From Photobacterium swingsii (GTDB taxonomy: Bacteria > Pseudomonadota > Gammaproteobacteria > Enterobacterales > Vibrionaceae), in contig NZ_AP024853.1 of the NCBI RefSeq assembly GCF_024346715.1, positions 372,001-436,000 of the forward strand: 64,000 nucleotides of DNA, written 5' to 3'. The position numbers and the translations under genes were made by a program. The notes beneath the pieces were generated by a model, which saw nothing but the letters and a program-made list of their open reading frames with translations, ran no database searches and was not told where the DNA came from. Shown piece after piece: positions 43,981 through 52,140 of this stretch. Position 1 is the first letter of the stretch. Each line of letters starts with the position of its first letter.

Positions 43981-44634
43981 ATGCACGAAATTACAACAAT
44001 GGCTGTCACTGTTTTTATGGGTTTCTTCGCCATGATGAATCCAATTGCCAATACTGCTGTATTTGTTGGTATGACTGGTAATCAAACAGCTTCTCAACGA
44101 CAAAAAACGGCCGTTAAAGCCTTAGCGACTGCTTTTTTTATCATTGCCGCGTTTAGCTTTTTAGGTAAAGGGATTTTTGAACTGTTTGGAATAACACTCC
44201 CTGCACTTCGGTTATCTGGTGGAATATTGGTATTTTTAGTGGGCTACCACATGCTACAAGGTAGCCCATCTAAGCTGCATACGCATTCTCCATCAGACGC
44301 GACAGATACAGAGGATGAAGCTAACGACGGTAAAGACATTGCCATCTCACCGCTAGCTTTACCTATCCTTGCAGGTCCAGGCACTATTGCAACTGCGATG
44401 AACTACTCGGCATCGGGTGAAATGTTACACATCATTATTACGATCACCGCTTTTGCCTCTCTTTGCTTAATCACTTTCATTTGCTTCTTATACGGACCTA
44501 AGTTAATCGATAAAATTGGCGAAAGTGGCATTAGCATAACGACACGACTTATGGGTTTAATCTTAACGGTCATTGGCATGCAAATGCTAATCCAAGGCGT
44601 ACATGACGCGTACGTATTGTTATTCCAGCATTGA
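43981..44634 (+). CDS. marC: MarC-family membrane protein
   Basis: 217 aa, six helices. Marks are M-N-P-I-A-N-T-A-V-F near the start and P-L-A-L-P-I-L-A-G-P-G-T-I-A-T-A in the middle, typical of MarC/YchE/YhgN. Physiological role unresolved. It has an acidic loop at about 100-118 (D-A-T-D-T-E-D-E-A-N-D-G-K-D). Confidence 0.88.
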   Translation: MHEITTMAVTVFMGFFAMMNPIANTAVFVGMTGNQTASQRQKTAVKALATAFFIIAAFSFLGKGIFELFGITLPALRLSGGILVFLVGYHMLQGSPSKLHTHSPSDATDTEDEANDGKDIAISPLALPILAGPGTIATAMNYSASGEMLHIIITITAFASLCLITFICFLYGPKLIDKIGESGISITTRLMGLILTVIGMQMLIQGVHDAYVLLFQH

Positions 44635-44743
44635 GTATTCGCCACGAGCAACAGTAATACATTTTAAGCTACCTCTTTTTCGGAGTAGCTTTATTCCAGA
44701 GTGAACTTATAATGCTCATCTCAATTGCCTTCGGACTTTTGTT

Positions 44744-45025
44744 ATGAGTAAAAAACCAGACAGAATGACGGCGATGCAGCAAATCATTGATGCTGTTAAG
44801 CAAGAGTTCCCAATATACCAAGAAGACACTTTTGTTTGTGGCCCAGATAACAGCTGCATGGGATGCCCCAAAAAACTCATGGAACTGGTCGATACCGATC
44901 TGACCTACTGGGAGCACCAATTAAGCCGTGGTGTATCACCAACATTCGATGAAATTTACCAATTTGGTAAAATGTGTAAGAACATTCGTCGCGCGCTAGT
45001 GCGCAATAATCGAATTCCAGCCTAA
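44744..45025 (+). CDS. Small Cys-containing hypothetical protein
   Basis: 93 aa with C-G-P-D-N-S-C-M-G-C-P-K-K (about 33-45), a C-x6-C-x2-C cluster that could bind a metal; a fourth Cys lies near 79 (K-M-C-K-N). No signal. It is similar in style to conserved Vibrionaceae proteins, but I do not recognise the family. A hairpin at 45031-45063 follows. Confidence 0.65.
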   Translation: MSKKPDRMTAMQQIIDAVKQEFPIYQEDTFVCGPDNSCMGCPKKLMELVDTDLTYWEHQLSRGVSPTFDEIYQFGKMCKNIRRALVRNNRIPA

Positions 45026-45030
45026 TCGCT

Positions 45031-45063
45031 CAGCCAATTAACGAATCTATCGTTGATTGGCTG
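45031..45063 (+). terminator. Hairpin after Cys-containing protein gene
   Basis: CAGCCAATTAACG / CGTTGATTGGCTG (one G-T pair); weak T run. Confidence 0.6.
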
Positions 45064-45308
45064 TGTTTATTCAAGCATCGCTGCCAACCTTGTCCTCGCT
45101 CATTTCACGATCCAAGCTAACACCTAAAAGAAAGCTGTTTTAAAACGCCTTCTCTGGTTCTTCGTTATACGCCCCCCACCGAGTAAAGACGCTCAACGAA
45201 AGTCAGCTAATTTTTAATTCATTCTACGACGAATCTATTAGACTTTATACGCCTTAGTTTTTAGACTAACCTTCCTTTTTGACAGCACAATTAGCAACCA
45301 TCACCGCC

Positions 45309-46469
45309 ATGAACATAACTCGTTTTCTATCGTTTATCGCACTTATACTTTTACTTTCTGGGTGTTCATTGCTCGAAGTAAAATTAGACTCTCAGTCAAC
45401 GCCTCTTACAACGCAAGAGCTCAATATCCGCCTACTCACACGCGAATATAGCGCTGTTTTCTTTAAACATGTAGAAGAAACCGCTGATGATATCGCAACT
45501 AAAAATACCGATAATGATGATGTTTATACCTTTGCCATTCTTTGGAAAATATATGCGCATGAAGGGTTACAACAATCTGCTTATCAAATTTCACCGTTCG
45601 CAGGCCTTATTGATAGCTGGGTATTCACCCGCCAAATGGAAATGTATTTCACCTCTGGTGACGGAAACACATTATTTGGCACCGAGCAAACCATTGCTGT
45701 TAATACCAGCCACCAGCTCGCGATTGAAATAGAGAAACTCGCCAAACGCGTGCTGAAGCCTCAACAATTTAAGCAATCACGCACTTTTGTGAATAACTTC
45801 GTTACCAATCATCCTTTTGATAGCAACTCCTTTGCTCGCACACCTGCATTTAATGACTGGCTAAGCTATAACAAAATTGATGAAAGTGAGGCTATCACTA
45901 CCATAGGTACTATGCCTGAGGCACTTGGTGATTTATCTGATCGCTTAAGTAACCTATCGAGCTTAAGCCCTAAACTATTAACGTGGAAAGCGGAACTACT
46001 CGCACGTAATAGCCAAATCGATAGCGAGCAACTAAGTCGAACGTTAGAAAATATCAATCAGTCATCGCTAAAGTTTCAAGATTTTGTGGTCAACAATCCC
46101 GAATACATGAAAGTGTTAGCAGCTGAAATGGGGAAAGTGCTACAGCCATTACTGGACGATTTTGATAAGAAAGCAGACACCAAGCTGGGTGTGATTTCAC
46201 AAGAACGTTTAGCGTTAGAAGTGATGGTTGAACGTGAGCGCATTGCGATTGGGGAGATGGTGACGGTGGAGCGCGCTAATATAACGAAAGATCTTGATGT
46301 GATTGCACAGAATGTTGTGCAACGTGCCATAGAGCAATTAACAATTATGCTATCGGACATTCTTGTCTATCTGATCTTATTTTCGTTGGTGATCTTTTTC
46401 GCACCGTTTGGATTAGGCTTTTTGATGGGAAAACGTTATCAGCGCCCTGTTAAAATCAAACAAGCATAA
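45309..46469 (+). CDS. Lipoprotein with coiled coil and C-terminal membrane span
   Basis: 386 aa from the ATG at 45309 (M-N-I-T-R-F); a TTG at 45279 would add ten residues. Lipobox L-L-L-S-G-C. Long helical mid-region, then coiled coil with V-M-V-E-R-E-R-I-A-I-G-E-M-V-T-V-E-R-A-N-I, then a hydrophobic helix at the end (S-D-I-L-V-Y-L-I-L-F-S-L-V-I-F-F) and a short basic tail. Anchors at both ends suggest a protein lying along or across the periplasm. No family was recognised; it resembles the topology of chemoreceptor-like or envelope-spanning proteins. Confidence 0.6.
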   Translation: MNITRFLSFIALILLLSGCSLLEVKLDSQSTPLTTQELNIRLLTREYSAVFFKHVEETADDIATKNTDNDDVYTFAILWKIYAHEGLQQSAYQISPFAGLIDSWVFTRQMEMYFTSGDGNTLFGTEQTIAVNTSHQLAIEIEKLAKRVLKPQQFKQSRTFVNNFVTNHPFDSNSFARTPAFNDWLSYNKIDESEAITTIGTMPEALGDLSDRLSNLSSLSPKLLTWKAELLARNSQIDSEQLSRTLENINQSSLKFQDFVVNNPEYMKVLAAEMGKVLQPLLDDFDKKADTKLGVISQERLALEVMVERERIAIGEMVTVERANITKDLDVIAQNVVQRAIEQLTIMLSDILVYLILFSLVIFFAPFGLGFLMGKRYQRPVKIKQA

Positions 46470-46511
46470 TTGCTGAGATAGCTTTCTACAGAGCCCGCTA
46501 AAACGATTAAA

Positions 46512-46533
46512 GGCGAACCGATTAAGGTTCGCC
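46512..46533. terminator. Hairpin between convergent genes
   Basis: GGCGAACC / GGTTCGCC with a GATTAA loop. It lies between the convergent lipoprotein genes. Confidence 0.65.
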
Positions 46534-46543
46534 ATTAAACTTA

Positions 46544-48376
46544 TTATTGCTTAGTTAATATGAACACATCCACTTTCTTGGCATTGCCCTGATAAGCTTC
46601 TTCATAAATATAGCCAGAGGCAAACTCACCGCTATCGCCGTAAAATTTCACAAAAAGATCGCCTTGTCGTCTTCTATTTTTATCATAGAGTTTAGACATA
46701 AAGCTTTGGCCATTAACCTCAGCATCAACACATGTATATACATCTCGGCCAGAGACTGTACATGCAGGATCTCCCTCGTTTAAGCTTAGTGTTACACGGC
46801 CAAGCTTCACTGTTAATGGCTTTTCATCTTTAGGTAAAGCCGAGTAAAAAAGCTCCCCACTATAATTTGAACCTAGATCTGCTTGGCTTCGAGTTGAATT
46901 GGCAGAGAAGAACGTTGTATAAAAACTATCATCATACATGTGTTCTTTACTTGTTCTATAAACCTTCACATAACCAGCAAAGCCAACAATATTATTCTCT
47001 TGATCCCTTTTCACAATGAAATCATGTCCAGCATCTGAAGCCTGAACATACTGCGCTTCAGATTGCACAAAGACCTCAATGTCATCCCCGCGATAGACTA
47101 AAGTAATGTCCCGATCTTCTACTAGGATATCGCCACTGTTAACTGTTTTTGAACTATGAGACGTTGAACTCCCCAGCGTAACAATCTCAAAGCTCGTTAG
47201 TGCGCGATTAACATCAATATTAAAATCAGCCTGAATATTAGCAAATGTTGCGGTGATACTAGCCTGGCCAATATTAACACCTAAGATCGCTCCACTATTG
47301 CTCACAATGGCAATGCTCTCATCATCGCTTGACCACAGAGTATCACTTGTAATATCTATCTTAGAACCGTCACTGAAAGTACCAATTGCCTGCAGCTGTA
47401 ATTTATTGCCTTTAGGTAAATGATGTACTCCTCTCTGTGCAGAAAGAACGATTTCCCCGAGTGAAACTGTCGTCGTTACAATTGGTAATGATGCACTCTT
47501 AATACTGCCATACTGAGCGCCTATTGTTGTTTCACCTTCATTATGTGCCTTAACAACACCGAGGTTTGTTATTGTTGCAATAGCATCATCTTCAACTGAC
47601 CAAACAATACCATCTCGTAATTCCAATTCGACCCCATCACTCAAGGTACCCACAACCACCATTGATTGTGTAAAGCCAACGGGAATTGGATGCAAAATGC
47701 TCTCATTGGGTTGGATTCGAATCTTCGTAAAGACGGCATCACTAACTGTAACTTTTAATGTATTACTTTCTTTCCCATTAAAGGTTGCTGTTATTATGGC
47801 TTTTCCTAAGTTAATCCCTCTCACGACTCCATCTGCGTCGACACTGACAATGTTTGGATCACTTGTATGCCAAACAACGTCTGAGGTGGCCTCTTTTTGA
47901 CTCATATCATTATATGTCGCCATTGCCGTTAGCGGGAATGAAACACCTTTCGGTAGATCACCTGAAAAGTCTGAAGAAAAATCAATATTAAAACGCCAAA
48001 GCCTTGCCTCTGAAATACTAAGATCAATCGCATTACTTTTTAAACCTTTATACAAGGCCATTATTGTAGCGGTTCCTTCCTTAATACCTTTGGCTACACC
48101 TGTATCATTTATCGTTGCCACCGCAGGATCAGAGCTTAGCCAATTAACCTCTTTGGTAACGTCACGTTTTGATTTGTTTTCGAAATAGGCGGTAGCACTA
48201 AAAGGTGATGAAGATTGAGTTGGTATATTTGCTGCCGACGTTCCCGATATATTCTCGTAACTAACCTCTACTGATACGATATTATTTGTGGTTGCTGTGG
48301 ATGTAGATGTAGATGTAGATGTACCACTGTTACAACCAAGTATAATTAATGAACATAAAACAAGTAGTTTACGCAC
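46544..48376 (-). CDS. Surface lipoprotein with BIG2 (Ig-like) repeats
   Basis: 610 aa. Lipobox I-I-L-G-C near 11-15 is followed by a Ser/Thr linker, S-T-S-T-S-T-S-T. About four tandem bacterial Ig-like group 2 domains span 31-400, each with the end motif A-x-I-x-x-x-G-x-x-x-G-x-x-x-G-x-A-x-I-x-A-x-x (for example V-A-K-G-I-K-E-G-T-A-T-I-M-A). Residues 410-610 are a separate C-terminal domain with a Cys pair (A-C-T-V-S-G and T-C-V-D-A). It is probably exposed on the cell surface and adhesive, by analogy. A (GATGTA)4 hexamer run encodes the linker. Confidence 0.85.
   Translation of the reverse strand: MRKLLVLCSLIILGCNSGTSTSTSTSTATTNNIVSVEVSYENISGTSAANIPTQSSSPFSATAYFENKSKRDVTKEVNWLSSDPAVATINDTGVAKGIKEGTATIMALYKGLKSNAIDLSISEARLWRFNIDFSSDFSGDLPKGVSFPLTAMATYNDMSQKEATSDVVWHTSDPNIVSVDADGVVRGINLGKAIITATFNGKESNTLKVTVSDAVFTKIRIQPNESILHPIPVGFTQSMVVVGTLSDGVELELRDGIVWSVEDDAIATITNLGVVKAHNEGETTIGAQYGSIKSASLPIVTTTVSLGEIVLSAQRGVHHLPKGNKLQLQAIGTFSDGSKIDITSDTLWSSDDESIAIVSNSGAILGVNIGQASITATFANIQADFNIDVNRALTSFEIVTLGSSTSHSSKTVNSGDILVEDRDITLVYRGDDIEVFVQSEAQYVQASDAGHDFIVKRDQENNIVGFAGYVKVYRTSKEHMYDDSFYTTFFSANSTRSQADLGSNYSGELFYSALPKDEKPLTVKLGRVTLSLNEGDPACTVSGRDVYTCVDAEVNGQSFMSKLYDKNRRRQGDLFVKFYGDSGEFASGYIYEEAYQGNAKKVDVFILTKQ
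48300..48323. repeat. Hexanucleotide run in lipoprotein linker
   Basis: Four perfect GATGTA units inside the BIG2 lipoprotein gene, encoding alternating Ser-Thr. Changes in copy number would change linker length without a frameshift. Confidence 0.75.
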
Positions 48377-49034
48377 AAAATTCTCCTATATTTTCTGTAT
48401 AACTCTAATTATTAAAATACCGATCACCTATTAAGACTCGCTATAACGAAGCCAACGTAAATAGATGTTTTGTATGGAAGAGAAAAAGATTAAACAGTAT
48501 CTTGCACTTACTTGCAAATGATAACAGCTCTCAAACAGTGCTTGTTTTCTATGCGTTTTTGCTGTCTACAGCGCACCATTAGAAGCGTTATTTTGACATC
48601 AAAACGTTTGTTATACATGGTTGAGACTTGCTTTATACAAAAAGTAGCGCACTCAGAGCGAGCATAAAGCACTAAATATCATGCACTTAACAAAAAGAGT
48701 CAACCTTAACCCAAAGTGGCGAGATGAACAAAATGCGGGATCTGGCTATGTCGACTAAAGCTAGTTTATTTAGATCATTACGACTCTAACTAAATTTAAT
48801 ACGAGTATTTTTCTTAAACTGTATTATTTAAGCATAAGTGGAAACAGTATTATTACGAATTTGACATAATATGAAATCGTTAAAAATCACGTAATGATGA
48901 ATAAATGAAGGCAATCAATAAAAAACACATGACTTTAAATATGTGATATTAAAAATGAAGAATTTAAATATTAGAGATAGCGTTGATTTTAATGCTAAGA
49001 ATTAACAGCTTGATATAACTGAAACGGAGGGATA
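48377..49034. other. AT-rich intergenic region
   Basis: About 650 bp with no gene seen. The stretch about 48780-49020 is especially AT-rich, with many A/T runs, as at H-NS-silenced sites. The left part is probably the promoter region of the BIG2 lipoprotein gene (minus strand). Confidence 0.5.
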
Positions 49035-49073
49035 ATGACCATAAATGACAACGCTTACTTTATACTCAAATAG
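49035..49073 (+). other. Possible 12-codon leader or tiny ORF
   Basis: ATG at 49035 preceded by a strong GGAGGGATA ribosome-binding site, reading M-T-I-N-D-N-A-Y-F-I-L-K and stop. A terminator follows 10 bp later and no larger gene is downstream on this strand. It may be a small RNA or peptide gene. Confidence 0.35.
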
Positions 49074-49082
49074 CACCTATAG

Positions 49083-49111
49083 AAAAGGCACCCAATTGGA
49101 TGCCTTTTTAT
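49083..49111. terminator. Terminator after tiny ORF / small basic protein
   Basis: AAAAGGCA(C)CCAATTGG(A)TGCCTTTT, one mismatch, with T runs on both strands. It can serve the plus-strand tiny ORF and the minus-strand 53-aa gene. Confidence 0.75.
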
Positions 49112-49152
49112 TTTTATACTGTCCCTAGTTTTGCACTAAGCAATCTTAAGCG

Positions 49153-49314
49153 TTAGAAATCTAAATCACCATACTCTGGGCTATCGTAACGCGATCGTAC
49201 TGGACGACGCTTCTTCTTCTTAGATTGTGAATTGAACTCGATAAATTCATTTTCACCATCAAATTTAGACTTAGACCTTGAGCCTTTAGAAAATTTTTGA
49301 TCTAGCTTAGCCAT
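49153..49314 (-). CDS. Small basic protein (53 aa)
   Basis: Short gene with AGGA ahead of the ATG at 49314. The protein is basic with K-K-K-K-R-R-P-V-R-S-R-Y-D-S in its second half and an acidic end, P-E-Y-G-D-L-D-F. No signal or membrane part. The Lys/Arg run suggests RNA or ribosome binding. No family was recognised. Confidence 0.7.
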   Translation of the reverse strand: MAKLDQKFSKGSRSKSKFDGENEFIEFNSQSKKKKRRPVRSRYDSPEYGDLDF

Positions 49315-49619
49315 TTTCGTTTCCTGAAAACATCCAGAGTAATAAAGGTTAAATTGAATCTAAACAATATACGTCAGTTGATATTGCGTATTACCGTTCG
49401 TTCAATGGCATCATAATCGTCGAATATGACAGAAATACTAAACTGTCCGTGGTTTACTCAAAAAAGTGTAGGACAAGACTCATCAACGGCTATGATGAAT
49501 ATTATTCAAACCACCTCAACACTGCGAAGGGTAATCTAGCTGAGGCCACTGTGTACAATGAGTAATTTTCGCTATCACAACAAAAATCACTCATCGAACA
49601 CGACATTCAAAATTGCAGC
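49315..49619. other. Intergenic, nothing seen
   Basis: About 300 bp between hdfR and the small basic protein gene; no frame, hairpin or repeat stood out. Confidence 0.45.
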
Positions 49620-50480
49620 TTATACACTCTCAATAACTTCACTAAATGGTACATCAAGCATGCTAGCTATCAGCTCAGTTTTCTCATTGTCTTCACTCCA
49701 CACTAAGTAAAGCTGCTGCTCCATCACAGGTGCTCCTTCAACGACATGCAGTAAACCATCTTCAACACTCTGTGCAACCACTGGCGAAGGTAGGTAACCC
49801 ATACTAGGGTTATTAATAATGTATTCTTGTGCCATTTTACTTGAGTGCGTGTGCAAGATTGGCGTTTTATCCAATTCTATTACGCGGCTGTGTTCAACCG
49901 AAAAGCGCGTACCCCAATCGAGATATACCAAAGGCAAATCTTTAGCATCCGCCAATGAACAATTTGGTTTATGGCTGACCAACTGTAATTGAAACTCGCG
50001 CACTTTTTTAACCTGCATACTTTCAATGCGTGGTGGTTCACAGGTCAACGAAATATCAACACTCTTATCAAACAAACGCTTTGCCATGCTTTGACGCGGC
50101 ACAGATTCAAGACGTAGAGCCAATCCAGGAATAGATGCATAAATGCGATGGATCCACTCAGAGATCCCATCAAATTCCCAGAACATTGGTGATGCACCGA
50201 CGGAGATCTGTGAATTTAAGCTATCAGTTAATGCCACATCCTGCTTTGCCCTGCCCCATGTTTGCAATATAGCTTCAGCATAAGGCTGTAAACGCTCTCC
50301 TGCAGGTGTCAAATGCACGTTACCACGCTGACGCGAAAACAAAGGATTGCCTAACTGGCTCTCTAATTGACGGATGCGGAAGCTGACCGCTGACTGTGTT
50401 AAATACAAATTATCTGCCGCACGACCAAAGTGACGTGTTTTTGTAACCTCAAGAAATGTTTTAAGTAATTCGGTATCCAC
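49620..50480 (-). CDS. hdfR: LysR-type regulator HdfR
   Basis: 286 aa. The N-terminus M-D-T-E-L-L-K-T-F-L-E-V-T-K-T-R-H-F-G-R-A-A-D and the HTH Y-L-T-Q-S-A-V-S-F-R-I-R-Q-L-E match HdfR, which in E. coli represses flhDC and controls other targets. The divergent maoP gene gives the same gene order as in enterobacteria and strengthens the name. Confidence 0.9.
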   Translation of the reverse strand: MDTELLKTFLEVTKTRHFGRAADNLYLTQSAVSFRIRQLESQLGNPLFSRQRGNVHLTPAGERLQPYAEAILQTWGRAKQDVALTDSLNSQISVGASPMFWEFDGISEWIHRIYASIPGLALRLESVPRQSMAKRLFDKSVDISLTCEPPRIESMQVKKVREFQLQLVSHKPNCSLADAKDLPLVYLDWGTRFSVEHSRVIELDKTPILHTHSSKMAQEYIINNPSMGYLPSPVVAQSVEDGLLHVVEGAPVMEQQLYLVWSEDNEKTELIASMLDVPFSEVIESV

Positions 50481-50649
50481 GAGCCAAATCTCATCAAAAA
50501 TAAAGAAGGGAGTTTAATACGCGATAGTACACCTTAGTGTAGCAAAAGCACGATGAATATTTTTTATCGTCATCACGAAAATTCTTTGATTTACAACTTC
50601 ACTTCTCTCAACGAATATCTGCGAAAAATCAGCATCAGGAACTGAATTA

Positions 50650-50988
50650 ATGAGAAGTGAAGGTAAATTTTACGACGATAAAAATTTCCCACGTGGCTTT
50701 AATCGCTCAGGTGTTTTCACAATTTCTGAATCCACCCTATTAGAGAATTACGGCCGAACCATGTCACGCCTGTTCGCAGGTGAAATCGAACCAATGAGTG
50801 AAGTTGAACGTCAATTTGTCGCTGAAACAAGTGGTCAGCTAAACGTTCAATCTGATTTTGCTAAGTGTTGGTTGAAATATATCAATCGAACTAGCCAAAA
50901 GGTGAAAAGTTACACCTTATGTTCATCGGTGCGCAAACAAAGTCAATCATTCGACGATGACACGGGCGGGGACGACCTCGATTATTAA
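50650..50988 (+). CDS. maoP: Macrodomain Ori protein MaoP (DUF413, YifE)
   Basis: 112 aa. F-Y-D-D-K-N-F-P-R-G-F-N-R-S-G-V-F-T-I near the start, L-L-E-N-Y-G, and E-P-M-S-E-V-E-R-Q-F-V are the DUF413 signature. In E. coli MaoP organises the Ori macrodomain together with the maoS site next to its gene. The acidic tail is D-D-D-T-G-G-D-D-L-D-Y. Divergence from hdfR is conserved. Confidence 0.92.
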   Translation: MRSEGKFYDDKNFPRGFNRSGVFTISESTLLENYGRTMSRLFAGEIEPMSEVERQFVAETSGQLNVQSDFAKCWLKYINRTSQKVKSYTLCSSVRKQSQSFDDDTGGDDLDY

Positions 50989-51029
50989 TTTCAGTTACTG
51001 ATTCAGTAACCTCATTATTTTCTTTACGA

Positions 51030-51075
51030 CCAGCCACCCTCCAAATCAAACCTAGGGTGGCTGGTTGCTTTTTGG
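51030..51075 (+). terminator. Terminator of maoP
   Basis: 12-bp stem ACCAGCCACCCT (51030-51041) / AGGGTGGCTGGT (51055-51066), then TTTTT. Confidence 0.88.
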
Positions 51076-51111
51076 GCCTATCAAACGGCCTTCTATATTC
51101 GGTAATTTGCT

Positions 51112-52140
51112 ATGAAAATTTGTTTTGTTATGTACCCGTGGGATCGCGTTGAACCAGAAACGGACTCAACTCTGCGCCTAATACATGAAGCCGCAGCTCG
51201 TGGTCACACGGTTGCTATTACAACACCTAATAACCTTACAATGCGCGACAGCATGGCTATCGCATTTTGTAATGTATTAAAGAACAAAGAAGTCTCTAGC
51301 AATATTCCCAGTTTTTACAAAAAAGCTGAGTTTACAAAAGCACAACTGCCACTAGCTGGTTTTGACGTTATCTTTATGCGTGCAAACCCACCGCTAGACA
51401 CTATGGCACTGAACTTCTTGGATTCAGTACGTGATGATACTTTCATCATGAACGACATTGATGGCCTACGTGTAGCAAACAATAAGCTATACACAGCATC
51501 ACTGCCTGATCCAAACAACGAGTTTATCCCGGTAACCCACGTTTCTAAGAACCGTGAGTACCTTGAGCGCGTGTTAGATGAAAATACAAATGATCGCATG
51601 ATCCTTAAGCCTCTTAATGGCTACGGCGGTAAAGGCGTAATCCTTGTAGAGAAAAGTGCGAAATCAAGCGTGAAATCACTATTGGATTTCTACATCGGTG
51701 ATGATCACAACTACGTGATCCTACAAGATTACATCGAAGGTGCAGAGCAAGGCGACGTTCGCATCATGATGCTAAACGGTGAGCCAATTGGTGCAATGCG
51801 TCGTGTGCCAGCCCAAGGTGACGTACGTTCTAACATCCATGCTGGTGGTAAAGAAGTAAAACACGTATTAACCAAACAAGAACTACGTCTGTGTAAACAC
51901 ATTGGCCCTAAATTAGTGCGCGATGGTCTGTACTTCGTTGGCCTTGATGTTATCAACGGCAAACTGGTTGAAGTCAATGTACTAAGCCCTGGCGGTATCA
52001 CACGTATCAACCGTTTGAACCGTACTAAGTTACAACGTGACGTTCTAGATTTCGTTGAAAGCGTTGTTGTAGCAAAAGAAGTGAGCATTACACGGAAGAA
52101 TGAATTCCGTAAGGTTATCGCTGATGCTACAGCTTACTGA
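51112..52140 (+). CDS. Glutathione-synthetase-like ATP-grasp ligase
   Basis: 342 aa. N-terminal pre-ATP-grasp domain (1-110: D-V-I-F-M-R-A-N-P-P-L-D-T), ATP loop K-P-L-N-G-Y-G-G-K-G-V (about 166-176), and metal-binding E-V-N-V-L-S-P-G-G-I (about 286-295), all GshB-like. It should form a peptide or amide bond with ATP. True gshB lies elsewhere in these genomes with rsmE, and this copy is instead coupled to the FGase-QEGLA gene (overlap 17 bp). The substrate is open: a modified glutathione, a small peptide or a protein tail are options. Confidence 0.87.
   Translation: MKICFVMYPWDRVEPETDSTLRLIHEAAARGHTVAITTPNNLTMRDSMAIAFCNVLKNKEVSSNIPSFYKKAEFTKAQLPLAGFDVIFMRANPPLDTMALNFLDSVRDDTFIMNDIDGLRVANNKLYTASLPDPNNEFIPVTHVSKNREYLERVLDENTNDRMILKPLNGYGGKGVILVEKSAKSSVKSLLDFYIGDDHNYVILQDYIEGAEQGDVRIMMLNGEPIGAMRRVPAQGDVRSNIHAGGKEVKHVLTKQELRLCKHIGPKLVRDGLYFVGLDVINGKLVEVNVLSPGGITRINRLNRTKLQRDVLDFVESVVVAKEVSITRKNEFRKVIADATAY

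Noticed and set aside
44661-44692. AAGCTAC/GTAGCTT hairpin after marC as a terminator
   Set aside because: Stem is only 7 bp with a large loop and no T run directly after it; too weak to list.
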